Positions 8,759 to 17,145 of a DNA stretch of 64,000 nucleotides are shown in pieces; within the stretch, counting starts at the first letter, position 1; every line of letters starts with the position of its first letter. The position numbers and the translations under genes were made by a program. Location: assembly GCF_029542625.1 (NCBI RefSeq), contig NZ_CP120733.1, positions 744,001 through 808,000 on the forward strand. The letters run 5' to 3'. The notes under the pieces are model-generated. The model made no database searches. It was not told where the DNA came from and worked only from the letters and a program-made list of their open reading frames with translations. This stretch comes from Tepidibacter hydrothermalis. Its GTDB lineage: Bacteria > Bacillota > Clostridia > Peptostreptococcales > Peptostreptococcaceae.

Positions 8759-10360
8759 ATGGGAAAGAAGATTTTTACATTGGTAGCTGTATTTATAGTT
8801 TGTCTAAGCTTTATGCTAGTTGGAGAAGAAAGTTTTGCCGTAGAAAAAAGTGTAAAAGTTAGATTACCAAAATTTAATGTTACTATAAATGAAAATAAGA
8901 TTGATAATTTATATCGAAAATATCCACTTTTGGTATATAAAAATATGACATATTTTCCAATGACATGGTATGATTGTAGGCTTTTGGGATTAGAAACAAA
9001 ATGGACACAGGATGAAGGCTTTAAAATTATTCAAAGTAAGGTCACATCATCTTACGTAGCATATAAAACAAAACATAAAAATAGAAATAGCTATAATGCA
9101 ACTATACCTACATTTAAGATTACAGCAAATGGGAATTCAATTGATAATTCTAAAGAGGAATATCCTCTTTTAAGCTTTAACAATGTAACATATTTTCCAC
9201 TCACATGGGAATTTGCACATGATACATTTGGATGGGAATATGTTTGGGATAAATCAAAAGGACTTATGATAAAATCTAATAATCCACAGGCAAAAACAGT
9301 AAATCTTCCTAAATATGCAGGTGAAAATGATGTTGCAGTATTTAATGGTTATTATTATTTTGTAGAGACTGTAAATAAGACAAATAAAGTTTATAGAGTT
9401 AAGGATAGTAATATATATAATAAAGAATTAGTGTATTCCTATGAAATAGATACATCCTATGGGTTTAATAATAGTTTGACATTTTATAAAGCAGATAAAA
9501 CGCTCTGGTTTTATTATCATTCTGGAGGAGCTGTAATGGGGTCTGATGTATATTGTAAGGTAAATAATAATGGAAAAGCTAGAATAGAAGAAAGTGGTTA
9601 TCTTGATTTTAAAAATACTTTAAAGGGAAAGTTGGATATAGGTCAAGGACCTTCACAAAGTGGTAATAATCTTTGGCTTACACCAACAGGACAAGAAAGA
9701 AAAAATGGAAAAAGTATAGGAAATCCAAATCTTATATACGGATGTCATTTAGAAGGAACAGGGTATAATCCTAATGGATCTACTACTGTAGTGAATGATG
9801 ATATATATATACTTGCATCTACTTATCCAATAAAAGATAGTGAACAAAATTATATTTATAAGATAAATTTAAATACAAATGAAACTATAAAGGTTACAAA
9901 TTTTGGAGTTGAGAATTTTAAAATTGCAAATAATACGATTTACTATGTAAAAGATGAGGATCAATATTTATATTCATCAAACTTAGATGGAACCAATGAA
10001 AAAAGATTATCTGATAATAAACTTTCAGGTTATTATGATAGGTATTATGAAGTAGACGGGAATGTATATTATACTGTATCAGATAAAGATGAAAATCTAA
10101 AATTGTATAAGGTAGACACCGCTAAAGAAGATACACTTGTCTTAAAGGAGTATTTAGAAAATATCAAAATAGAAAATAATAAAATAATATGTACTCTTTT
10201 ATCGGGAGAAGATTATGGAATAAAAGTGTTTGATAAATCTGGAGATTTAAATTTGGCAATTACAGATCAAGTTTCTGATAGTTTTGTAGATGGTGATAAA
10301 ATTTTAATAACTTCAGGAAGTGATAAATCAATAAAATTAGTAGAATTAAAAAGTAATTAA
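8759..10360 (+). CDS. secreted protein: two stalk domains plus a beta-propeller-like region (DUF5050-like)
   Basis: A signal peptide (MGKK, hydrophobic core, cleavage near residue 27) is followed by two copies of a module at about 33-97 and 115-178. Both share the pattern Pxf-x-V/I-T-x-N, YPLL, then TYFP(M/L)TW, typical of copper-amine-oxidase-like N-domains in clostridial exported proteins. From about 185 to the end come repeated short strands with motifs such as NDDIYILAS, IYKINLNTNET, IYYVKDEDQYLY and VYYTVSDKDEN, as in DUF5050 or six-bladed propeller repeats that often bind cell-wall or carbohydrate ligands. A strong AAGGAGG site precedes the ATG. It is extracytoplasmic; no enzymatic residue is recognisable. 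Confidence 0.7.
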   Translation: MGKKIFTLVAVFIVCLSFMLVGEESFAVEKSVKVRLPKFNVTINENKIDNLYRKYPLLVYKNMTYFPMTWYDCRLLGLETKWTQDEGFKIIQSKVTSSYVAYKTKHKNRNSYNATIPTFKITANGNSIDNSKEEYPLLSFNNVTYFPLTWEFAHDTFGWEYVWDKSKGLMIKSNNPQAKTVNLPKYAGENDVAVFNGYYYFVETVNKTNKVYRVKDSNIYNKELVYSYEIDTSYGFNNSLTFYKADKTLWFYYHSGGAVMGSDVYCKVNNNGKARIEESGYLDFKNTLKGKLDIGQGPSQSGNNLWLTPTGQERKNGKSIGNPNLIYGCHLEGTGYNPNGSTTVVNDDIYILASTYPIKDSEQNYIYKINLNTNETIKVTNFGVENFKIANNTIYYVKDEDQYLYSSNLDGTNEKRLSDNKLSGYYDRYYEVDGNVYYTVSDKDENLKLYKVDTAKEDTLVLKEYLENIKIENNKIICTLLSGEDYGIKVFDKSGDLNLAITDQVSDSFVDGDKILITSGSDKSIKLVELKSN

Positions 10361-10385
10361 AAATTATATAATACTGAATAACAAA

Positions 10386-10410
10386 AGAGAGAGTACTGTG
10401 TACTCTCTCT
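10386..10410 (+). terminator. hairpin after the propeller-like gene
   Basis: A perfect 11-base stem (AGAGAGAGTAC / GTACTCTCTCT) with a 3-base loop lies 26 bases after the stop; there is only a short T-rich tail. Confidence 0.65.
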
Positions 10411-10417
10411 TCAAATT

Positions 10418-10800
10418 TACTAATTAAACTTGGCAGGGCGGCGTATCCTGCATCTCTGATTACTACCTAAGTAGCGTGTTGGGAGCCATTTCCAACTTCA
10501 AATTTAATTAATAATAGTTTATGTTTCTATATAACCATATATTTAGAGAAATCTGATGTCATTAAATATATGTTCTTTCTAAAATATAATACAATCATTA
10601 TAATATATAAATTATGAAATATCCAATATGTAAATGAAGGAATCTTTAAACTTAGGAGTTTTTCTTGATGGAAATGGTATTTTGTCTTTTGATGTAAGGA
10701 ATATACACATATATATGTTTTATTATAGTAAATAGTCTGGATAAAATTGTCATTATGTCGACTATTGGATGTAGCATCTCCAACATATACGTCAAGGCAA
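10418..10800 (-). pseudogene. second decayed copy of the ABC permease/ATPase junction
   Basis: The stretch opens with TACTAATTAAACTTGGCAGG, identical to 8384-8403, and continues with further near-identity (a GTAT-CTGCAT block). An unmatched stretch of about 130 bases follows (about 10485-10605). From about 10605 it again tracks 8445-8625, including AAATTATGAAATATCCAATA and GAATATACACATATAT. It is a diverged copy of the same relic on the same strand and fills most of the gap between 10360 and 10944. Confidence 0.7.
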
Positions 10801-10943
10801 AAAATGGATATACAATTGATATAAATTAGTAAAACTCAAATCCCATTATTAGTTAAATATTAAATAGAATTACATAATTCATTAAAGTATAATATTCATA
10901 GATATTAAAATATGATTATGAATATTATAAGGAGGATGGATTA

Positions 10944-11159
10944 ATGCAAAGTCAAATAAATTTTTTAGGGTTAGGATTGATTATAATATTATTTAGTAGT
11001 TTTTTAGGAGCAATATCTATGAATGTATACAGTGATATAGCAGGTAATCTAACCACAGAATATACACCTATATTAGAAGGATTTATAAGTTCATATAGAT
11101 TGATAGGTTTCTTATTGTCTTGTGTTGGTTTAATAGAGATTTTTAAGAAAAAAGGTTAA
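10944..11159 (+). CDS. small membrane protein, two predicted spans
   Basis: This 71-residue protein has hydrophobic segments at about 7-27 and 48-66 and a Lys-rich C terminus (FKKKG), so the C terminus probably faces the cytoplasm. A good ribosome binding site (AAGGAGG at 10930-10936) supports translation. I recognise no family. It stands alone between the decayed ABC copy and the sigma-54 activator gene. Confidence 0.6.
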   Translation: MQSQINFLGLGLIIILFSSFLGAISMNVYSDIAGNLTTEYTPILEGFISSYRLIGFLLSCVGLIEIFKKKG

Positions 11160-11260
11160 ATGTGGTGATAACATACAATAAAAAAGAAAATATAACAGCA
11201 GATGGAAAAGAGATATTTATTGTATATGTAATAGTAGTAAAAATGGATGGGGGTTGTCTT

Positions 11261-11282
11261 GAGGATAAACCTCTATTTTTTT
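11261..11282 (+). terminator. weak intrinsic terminator
   Basis: A short GAGG/CCTC stem with an ATAAA-type loop is followed by seven T residues, about 100 bases after the small membrane protein gene. Confidence 0.4.
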
Positions 11283-11331
11283 GTAAAGATTTAGTAGTTA
11301 AATTTTTGTGTAGGTATTAAAAGATAAAAAA

Positions 11332-11359
11332 TTGACAAATACAAAAACTTTTCTATAAT
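11332..11359 (+). promoter_or_regulatory. sigma-A promoter for the sigma-54 activator gene
   Basis: A consensus TTGACA at 11332-11337 and a consensus TATAAT at 11354-11359 are separated by 16 bases, placing the start of transcription about 35 bases before the ATG at 11404. Confidence 0.8.
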
Positions 11360-11403
11360 TATAATTAGTAAGGCGAGGAAAGAATGAGGGAAAGAGGTAG
11401 AGT

Positions 11404-13440
11404 ATGAAGAATAAAGAATTAGCTATTGTAACGTTAAAAAATGAAGCTGCAAAAATTTATTCTAGACAAATAAAAGATTTTTTAGGTAATAATATAAAAA
11501 TAAAAATATATGCGTTTGAAAATGGAGAAATTGAATTTATTAAAGAAAAATTAGTTTTGTTATCAACATATTTAAAATATGATGAAGTAAAAAAACATAC
11601 ATGTGATGATGCACAAATAATAATACCCAGGATTACTTTAACAAAATCAAGTGTTGATAAGGTTAAGAAAATAGAAAAAGGGAAAGATGTATTATTATTT
11701 AATTTGAGTTTAGATATGTCTTTAGAAACTATTTCATTAATATATCAATTAGGCATTGATCATATAAACCTAATACCTTGTTATCCTGAAATGAAAAAAC
11801 TGCCTGACGTTAATATTGCTATAACTCCAGGAGAGACAGCGTTAATTAGAGATAAGGTTAAAGAAGTTATAGATATAGGACATAGAGTACTTGATTTGAG
11901 TACTATAGTTGATGTTGCTGTGAAATTAAATTTAGATTATTTGATTGGAGACGAAAAAACACAAAGGTATTTTAAAAACACAATAACTAATAGCTGTGCA
12001 TTAGAAAAATTATTAGGAGAAACAAATAAACTTGAAAATCAATTTGATATACTGATGAAAGTTTTAGATGATGGAATTGTTTGTACTAACATAAAAGGTA
12101 TAGTGTATTTTTATAGTCATATAGCTAGAAAAATTATAAATATAGATGAGAATGAGATGGTTGGTAGATATATAGGAGAATATATAAATGGAACGAATTT
12201 TGATGAGATAATTAATAAAAAACAGTCTTTGGATGGAAAACTTATTAAAATAAATGGACGCGATGTTTCTTTGGAGGTAAAATATGTTAAATTTAATAAT
12301 TTTGATGGATTTATAATTAAATTAAAGACATTCAGTTATTTAGAAAAGAAACAGACAAAATTAAGAGCTCAACTTCTTAAAAAAGGACATGTAAGTAAAT
12401 ATACTTTCGATGACATTATAGGTACTAGTGAAGAGATAAATAAGACTAAGGAAATAGCTAAAAGAATGGCTAAATCTAATTCATCAATTTTAATAATAGG
12501 CGAAACTGGAACTGGAAAAGAATTATTTGCTCAAGCTATACATAATGAATCTTATAGAAAAAAAGGTCCTTTTGTAGCTATAAATTGTGGAGCTTTTCAA
12601 GAGAGCTTGTTACAAAGTGAATTATTTGGATATGAAGAAGGGTCGTTTACAGGAGCTAAAAAAGGAGGAAAATTAGGCTTATTTGAAATTGCACATAATG
12701 GAACTTTGTTTTTAGATGAAATAGGAGAAATGGATTTAAATTTGCAAGCTAAGTTATTGAGAGTAATACAAGAAAAACAAGTGAGAAGACTAGGCTCTGA
12801 TAGATTGATAGATATAGATGTTAGGATTATTGCTGCTACTAATAGACAATTAAAGGAATTAGTAAAGGAAAAAAAATTTAGGAAGGATTTATATTTTAGA
12901 TTAAATGTATTACCATTAGATATTAAACCTTTAAGAGAAAGAAAAGAAGATATTATTCCAATACTTAAAGATATAAAGAAAAGCTTAAAATCGAAGTTTT
13001 CTTTAAGTGATGAAGTTGAAAATGTATTTTTAAATTATAATTGGGAGGGAAATGTAAGAGAACTTAAAAATATAATAGAATACTTAGCTAATTTAGATGA
13101 AAAGACAATACAATTTGATCATCTTCCTAAATATATGGTGGAAGATACTGATTGTGTTCAAAGTGTAGATGTTAAAGAAAGTGAGTTTAAGCGAAACAAA
13201 AGTGATTATATATTTGTTTTAAATGAACTTAAAAAAGCTTATGAAAATAAAGAAAGAATTGGAAGGAAAAAAATATATGATATTGCTGTAAACAAAGGCA
13301 TATTTTTATCAGAACAAGAAATAAGAAGTATACTTTTAGAATTAAATGAATTAGGGTTAATTCAAGTATTAAAAGGTAGAGGTGGAAGTGTAATAAATGA
13401 ATATGGTTTAAAATTTTTAGAAAATAATAAAATGGGTTAA
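11404..13440 (+). CDS. sigma-54-dependent transcriptional activator with PrpR-type sensor domain
   Basis: Three parts are visible: an N-terminal PrpR_N-like sensor domain (about 1-180, with the ITPGET-type segment near 140), a PAS-like domain (about 215-300), and a AAA+ sigma-54 interaction domain (about 338-570). The AAA+ part has Walker A GETGTGKE (about 366), the sigma-54 contact loop as GSFTGA rather than GAFTGA (about 412), and a LFLDEIGEM Walker B. The C terminus (about 595-678) is not the usual Fis-type helix-turn-helix; it looks like a winged helix (RKKIYDIAV, then EQEIRSILLEL, then GLIQVLKGRGG). It should bind upstream sites and activate sigma-54 holoenzyme at the -24/-12 promoter 145 bases downstream, which drives the patB-ridA-nhaC operon. 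The inducer is unknown. Confidence 0.9.
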   Translation: MKNKELAIVTLKNEAAKIYSRQIKDFLGNNIKIKIYAFENGEIEFIKEKLVLLSTYLKYDEVKKHTCDDAQIIIPRITLTKSSVDKVKKIEKGKDVLLFNLSLDMSLETISLIYQLGIDHINLIPCYPEMKKLPDVNIAITPGETALIRDKVKEVIDIGHRVLDLSTIVDVAVKLNLDYLIGDEKTQRYFKNTITNSCALEKLLGETNKLENQFDILMKVLDDGIVCTNIKGIVYFYSHIARKIINIDENEMVGRYIGEYINGTNFDEIINKKQSLDGKLIKINGRDVSLEVKYVKFNNFDGFIIKLKTFSYLEKKQTKLRAQLLKKGHVSKYTFDDIIGTSEEINKTKEIAKRMAKSNSSILIIGETGTGKELFAQAIHNESYRKKGPFVAINCGAFQESLLQSELFGYEEGSFTGAKKGGKLGLFEIAHNGTLFLDEIGEMDLNLQAKLLRVIQEKQVRRLGSDRLIDIDVRIIAATNRQLKELVKEKKFRKDLYFRLNVLPLDIKPLRERKEDIIPILKDIKKSLKSKFSLSDEVENVFLNYNWEGNVRELKNIIEYLANLDEKTIQFDHLPKYMVEDTDCVQSVDVKESEFKRNKSDYIFVLNELKKAYENKERIGRKKIYDIAVNKGIFLSEQEIRSILLELNELGLIQVLKGRGGSVINEYGLKFLENNKMG

Positions 13441-13450
13441 ATGGCATAAT

Positions 13451-13477
13451 AGGTTTTGCTGTTTAACCTGTTTTTTT
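13451..13477 (+). terminator. intrinsic terminator after the sigma-54 activator gene
   Basis: AGGTT and AACCT form a short stem followed by seven T residues, 11 bases after the stop codon. Confidence 0.6.
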
Positions 13478-13584
13478 ATTTTGAATAAATTCAATTAATA
13501 TATTATTAAAAAAATTTAAAGATCTATTATCAATAAATGTTGGAAAATAGATAAAGTTAAAAAAATTAAAAAATTCCTATGTTT

Positions 13585-13601
13585 TGGCATCGTATTTGCT
13601 G
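13585..13601 (+). promoter_or_regulatory. sigma-54 (-24/-12) promoter of the patB operon
   Basis: TGGCAT, five bases, then TTGCTG, with the invariant GG (13586-13587) and GC (13598-13599) exactly ten bases apart as required by sigma-54. It lies 52 bases before the patB start and directly downstream of the sigma-54 activator gene. Confidence 0.88.
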
Positions 13602-13652
13602 TATATAGTTATATGAAAAATATTTATTTTTAATTAGGAGGAATTTTTTATT

Positions 13653-14846
13653 ATGAAGTACAATTTTGATTGTATAATCGACAGAAGCAATAATTTTTCA
13701 GCGAAATGGTCTGAAATGGAGAAGAAATATGGAAGTAATGATTTACTTCCTATGTGGGTTGCTGATATGGATTTTAAAACAGCTCCGTGTATAGTAGATG
13801 CTATCAGAGAAAGGCTTGATCAGGAGATTTATGGATATACAACTAGGCCAGATTCTTATAATGAATCTATAGTGAATTGGGTTAAAAAAAGACATGATTG
13901 GGATATTAAAAGTGAATGGCTTATTTATAGCCCTGGAGTTATACCTTCAATAAGTCTCTTGATACAACAGCTTACTAATGAAGGAGATAAAATAATAATT
14001 CAACAGCCTGTTTATAGCCCTTTTGCTAATGTTGTTAAAGATAACAATAGAGAATTAGTTGTAAATTCTTTAAAGAAGGATGAAAACGGAAGGTATGTAA
14101 TGGACTATGAAGATTTAGAAAGTAAAATAGATAAAAATGTTAAATTGTTTATTCTTTGCAATCCTCATAATCCTGTTGGTAGAGTGTGGGAAAAAGAGGA
14201 ACTTATAAAATTGGGTGAAATTTGTTTGAAGAATAATATTAAGGTTATTTCTGATGAAATACATAGTGATATTATTTTTAAAAACTATAAACATACACCA
14301 TTTGCTTCTATTAGTGAAGCCTTTTCTAAAAATAGTATAACTTGCATTGCACCAACTAAAACATTTAATATAGCAGGACTACAGACTTCAGTAGTAGTGT
14401 TACCAAATGAGGAGGATTATAAGCTATTAGATAAAGCTTTTACTACAATAGATATAAAAAGAAATAATTGCTTTAGTCTTGTAGCTAGTCAAGCTGCTTA
14501 TAATCATGGAGAGGAGTGGCTGGAAGAATTATTAGAATATATAGAAGGTAATATTGATTTTTTAATTGATTATTTGAGAACAAATATTCCACAAATAAAG
14601 GTAGTAAAACCAGAAGGAACTTATTTAGTATGGTTAGATTTTAGCGAGTTAGGATTAGATGATGATGATTTATCAAATTTAATAAAGGAAAAAGCAAAAG
14701 TTGCACTTAATAATGGATTAGCTTTTGGTGTGGAAGGAAAAGGTTACCAAAGAATTAATCTAGCCTGTCCAAGATCTATGGTCAAAGAATCATTAGAAAG
14801 AATAAAAAAAGCTGTTGATTCATTAGAAACGAGTATTTCATTATAA
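13653..14846 (+). CDS. patB: PatB/MalY-family PLP C-S lyase (cystathionine beta-lyase type) or aminotransferase
   Basis: A 397-residue fold-type I PLP enzyme of the MalY/PatB subgroup. The N terminus has the characteristic LPMWVADMDF (about 31-40), CNPHNPVGRVW marks the cofactor-binding Asn region, SDEIHSDI contains the conserved Asp, and the Schiff-base lysine is in APTKTFNIAG (about 232). Known members cleave cystathionine, cysteine or S-alkyl cysteines to pyruvate, ammonia and a thiol. The gene leads an operon with ridA and an NhaC-family permease under a sigma-54 promoter. RidA removes the reactive 2-aminoacrylate made by such lyases, which supports a beta-elimination role over transamination. 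The exact substrate is not known. Confidence 0.85.
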   Translation: MKYNFDCIIDRSNNFSAKWSEMEKKYGSNDLLPMWVADMDFKTAPCIVDAIRERLDQEIYGYTTRPDSYNESIVNWVKKRHDWDIKSEWLIYSPGVIPSISLLIQQLTNEGDKIIIQQPVYSPFANVVKDNNRELVVNSLKKDENGRYVMDYEDLESKIDKNVKLFILCNPHNPVGRVWEKEELIKLGEICLKNNIKVISDEIHSDIIFKNYKHTPFASISEAFSKNSITCIAPTKTFNIAGLQTSVVVLPNEEDYKLLDKAFTTIDIKRNNCFSLVASQAAYNHGEEWLEELLEYIEGNIDFLIDYLRTNIPQIKVVKPEGTYLVWLDFSELGLDDDDLSNLIKEKAKVALNNGLAFGVEGKGYQRINLACPRSMVKESLERIKKAVDSLETSISL

Positions 14847-14905
14847 AGTAATGTATTAGTATTTTGATTTTTCAAAGATAATAAAAAAATAATGGAGGTA
14901 TAAAA

Positions 14906-15283
14906 ATGGAAAAGAAAATTATTTCGACTAGTAAAGCACCATCGGCTATTGGACCATATTCTCAGGGCGTAACAGTAGGCAAATTTATATATACTTCGGG
15001 ACAATTACCAATTGACCCTAAAAATGGAGAAATTCCAGAAACTATTGAACAGCAAACTAAACAAGCTATAGAGAATGGAAAAGCTATTCTTGAAGAGGCT
15101 GGAAGTGATATGTCAAAAGTATTTAAGACAACAGTATTTTTAAAAGATTTAAGTGATTTTGCAAAAATGAATGAAGTGTATGGTTTGTATTTTTCAGAAA
15201 ATTATCCTAGTAGAAGTACCGTGGGAGGCGCTCAATTAGCAAAAGGTGCATTAGTTGAGATTGAATTTGTAGGAATAATATAA
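14906..15283 (+). CDS. ridA: RidA-family reactive enamine/imine deaminase
   Basis: This 125-residue protein is full length for the YjgF/YER057c/UK114 family. It has the N-terminal APSAIGPYSQG, GKFIYTSGQLP, and the C-terminal RSTVGGAQLAKGALVEIE signature with the catalytic Arg. RidA trimers hydrolyse 2-aminoacrylate and related imines to 2-keto acids plus ammonia in the cytoplasm. It follows patB by about 60 bases with its own ribosome binding site (ATGGAGG), in the same sigma-54 operon. It probably detoxifies the product of the preceding lyase. Confidence 0.92.
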   Translation: MEKKIISTSKAPSAIGPYSQGVTVGKFIYTSGQLPIDPKNGEIPETIEQQTKQAIENGKAILEEAGSDMSKVFKTTVFLKDLSDFAKMNEVYGLYFSENYPSRSTVGGAQLAKGALVEIEFVGII

Positions 15284-15309
15284 GTTATTAATATAAGGAG
15301 GATATTGAA

Positions 15310-16743
15310 ATGGCAGAAAATATAAAACAAAAACCAACCTTTGGGTATTCACTAACTCTTATACTTGCAATTATAACTCTAATAACAGTAGGTATGATTG
15401 GATTTGGTGCGTCTATTACTACTATGTTTTTATTATCTTGGTTGATTGTTATTCCTGCAGCTATGAGGTTAGGGTATAAAAATTCAGAGTTAGAGGAATT
15501 TGCATATGATGTAGGAAAGGGTGCGTTTCAGTCAAATATTATAATATTATCTGTAGGAGTATTAATTGGTGCTTGGATTGCATCCGGTACTATTCCTTCA
15601 ATAGTTTATGGTGGGTTAAAGATTATTACTCCTAAATATTTTTTACTTACAACTTTAATTTTATGTTCTCTTACTTCAATTGCAACTGGTACTTCTTGGG
15701 GAACACTTGGAACGGCTGGCTTAGCTATGATTAGTATTGGTTCGAGTCTTGGAGTACCAGCAGGATTAACAGCAGGTGCGATTATTTCTGGAGCTTTCTT
15801 TGGAGATAAGATGTCGCCGTTGTCTGATTCTACAAATCTTGCTCCAGCAGTTTGTGGAGGAGATTTAATTAGTCATATTAAGCATATGTTATATACGACA
15901 GGACCTGCATATATTATTTCAGGAGTTCTTTATACGGTAATTGGATTTAAATATGCAAATAACACTATTGATTATGATCAAATTAATCAGGTTTTAAATG
16001 TTTTAAATTCAAATTTTAAAATAGGATTTATTGAATATATACCTATTATATTTTTACTTGTTCTTTTACTTATGCAAAAACCAGCTATTGTTTCTATTCT
16101 TAGTTCAGCTGTTGTTGGTTGTGTTCTTGCAGTATTTAGACAAGGAGAAAGTATTTCAGATATTTTAAATTATCTTTTGTCAGGATATTCAATTGATACG
16201 GGTATGCTTTATGCTAACAAATTACTAAATCGTGGTGGTATTATGAGTATGGCTGAAACTGTATTGCTTGTATTTATAGTATTTTTAATAGCTGGTATTT
16301 TACAGAAAGCTGGATTTTTAGAAGCTCTTTTAAATCCTATGATTTCAAAAATAGGAAAGTCAAGAATAAAACTTGTTGGGTGTACATTTATTGTGAGTTA
16401 TTTAGCAAATGCGTTTAGTTCTTCAATGATGTTTACATCTGTACTTGTTGGGACTTTAATGACACCGCTTTATAAGGAATTTAAACTTAAACCAGAAAAT
16501 TTATCGAGAATTATTGAAGATACAGCTACCCTTGGAGCTCCATTAATTCCGTGGAACTCAAATGCTATATTTGCAAGTCAAACACTTGGTGTAAGTCCAT
16601 TAGAGTTTATTCCATATTGTTTTTTAAACTGGATTACTCCTATTATTTCACTTTTCTACGGAGCAACAGGAATTACAATGACTACATTTGATGATGAAGA
16701 ATTAGACACTCAAAATAGTAATGTATCTTGCTTAGGAGAATAA
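15310..16743 (+). CDS. NhaC-family sodium/proton antiporter-like permease
   Basis: This 477-residue protein has about eleven to twelve hydrophobic spans and the NhaC hallmark FFGDKMSPLSDST (about 158-170). Other conserved segments are GTSWGTLGTAG and the C-terminal TLGAPLIPWNSNA. Members exchange Na+ for H+, and some couple this to organic acids or amino acids (for example malate/lactate exchange by MleN). Its position after patB and ridA suggests that it moves the operon's amino acid substrate or product; this is inference. It is translated from AAGGAGG at good spacing, 27 bases after ridA. Confidence 0.85.
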   Translation: MAENIKQKPTFGYSLTLILAIITLITVGMIGFGASITTMFLLSWLIVIPAAMRLGYKNSELEEFAYDVGKGAFQSNIIILSVGVLIGAWIASGTIPSIVYGGLKIITPKYFLLTTLILCSLTSIATGTSWGTLGTAGLAMISIGSSLGVPAGLTAGAIISGAFFGDKMSPLSDSTNLAPAVCGGDLISHIKHMLYTTGPAYIISGVLYTVIGFKYANNTIDYDQINQVLNVLNSNFKIGFIEYIPIIFLLVLLLMQKPAIVSILSSAVVGCVLAVFRQGESISDILNYLLSGYSIDTGMLYANKLLNRGGIMSMAETVLLVFIVFLIAGILQKAGFLEALLNPMISKIGKSRIKLVGCTFIVSYLANAFSSSMMFTSVLVGTLMTPLYKEFKLKPENLSRIIEDTATLGAPLIPWNSNAIFASQTLGVSPLEFIPYCFLNWITPIISLFYGATGITMTTFDDEELDTQNSNVSCLGE

Positions 16744-16750
16744 TGGCTAT

Positions 16751-17020
16751 ATGGAATTTCATTATTACTATATAATTCAAGATATTATTGGCGTTTTTCT
16801 TGTTTTTATTAATTTAAGATTGGCTTATGTTTGTTTAAAAATAATGAAAGTAAGAGGTATTTCAAAAAAATCATTGATTTTGTTGATTCATTATCTTCTT
16901 TATTGCATAGCTGGATTTAATTTCTTGATTTCTGATTTTGGATTAAGAACATGGACTGTAAGTTCAAGCATATTCTTTATTGGAGTGCTGTTAAAGCTTG
17001 TAACTAGTTTTAAAATTTAG
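16751..17020 (+). CDS. small membrane protein at the end of the patB operon
   Basis: An 89-residue protein with three hydrophobic stretches (about 10-30, 43-62, 69-86). The start is 8 bases after the antiporter stop, with AGGAG inside the end of the antiporter gene, so it is probably co-translated. I do not recognise the family. It could be an accessory subunit of the antiporter, but nothing beyond the position supports that. Confidence 0.6.
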   Translation: MEFHYYYIIQDIIGVFLVFINLRLAYVCLKIMKVRGISKKSLILLIHYLLYCIAGFNFLISDFGLRTWTVSSSIFFIGVLLKLVTSFKI

Positions 17021-17062
17021 AAACATTAATTTTTATTGAAATAAATAAAAAAATTTTGTAAG

Positions 17063-17145
17063 GAAGTTGTATTTGATAAAGCTTAGCATATTTTGCTATA
17101 GATATAGAATGATTCATTCTATATCAGCTATTCAAATACAACTTC
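17063..17145. terminator. long imperfect hairpin, probable bidirectional terminator
   Basis: GAAGTTGTATTTGA at the left pairs with TCAAATACAACTTC at the right, and ATATAGAATGA with TCATTCTATAT near the centre. The left arm carries about 20 extra bases. A T-run follows on the plus strand. The right arm overlaps the last codons of the truncated ATPase frame on the minus strand. Confidence 0.65.

Noticed and set aside
11180-11270. Short segment reading like an Ig-like ENITADGKE strand
   Set aside because: Only about 25 codons, with no start, ribosome binding site or flanking homology; chance in AT-rich DNA is as likely.
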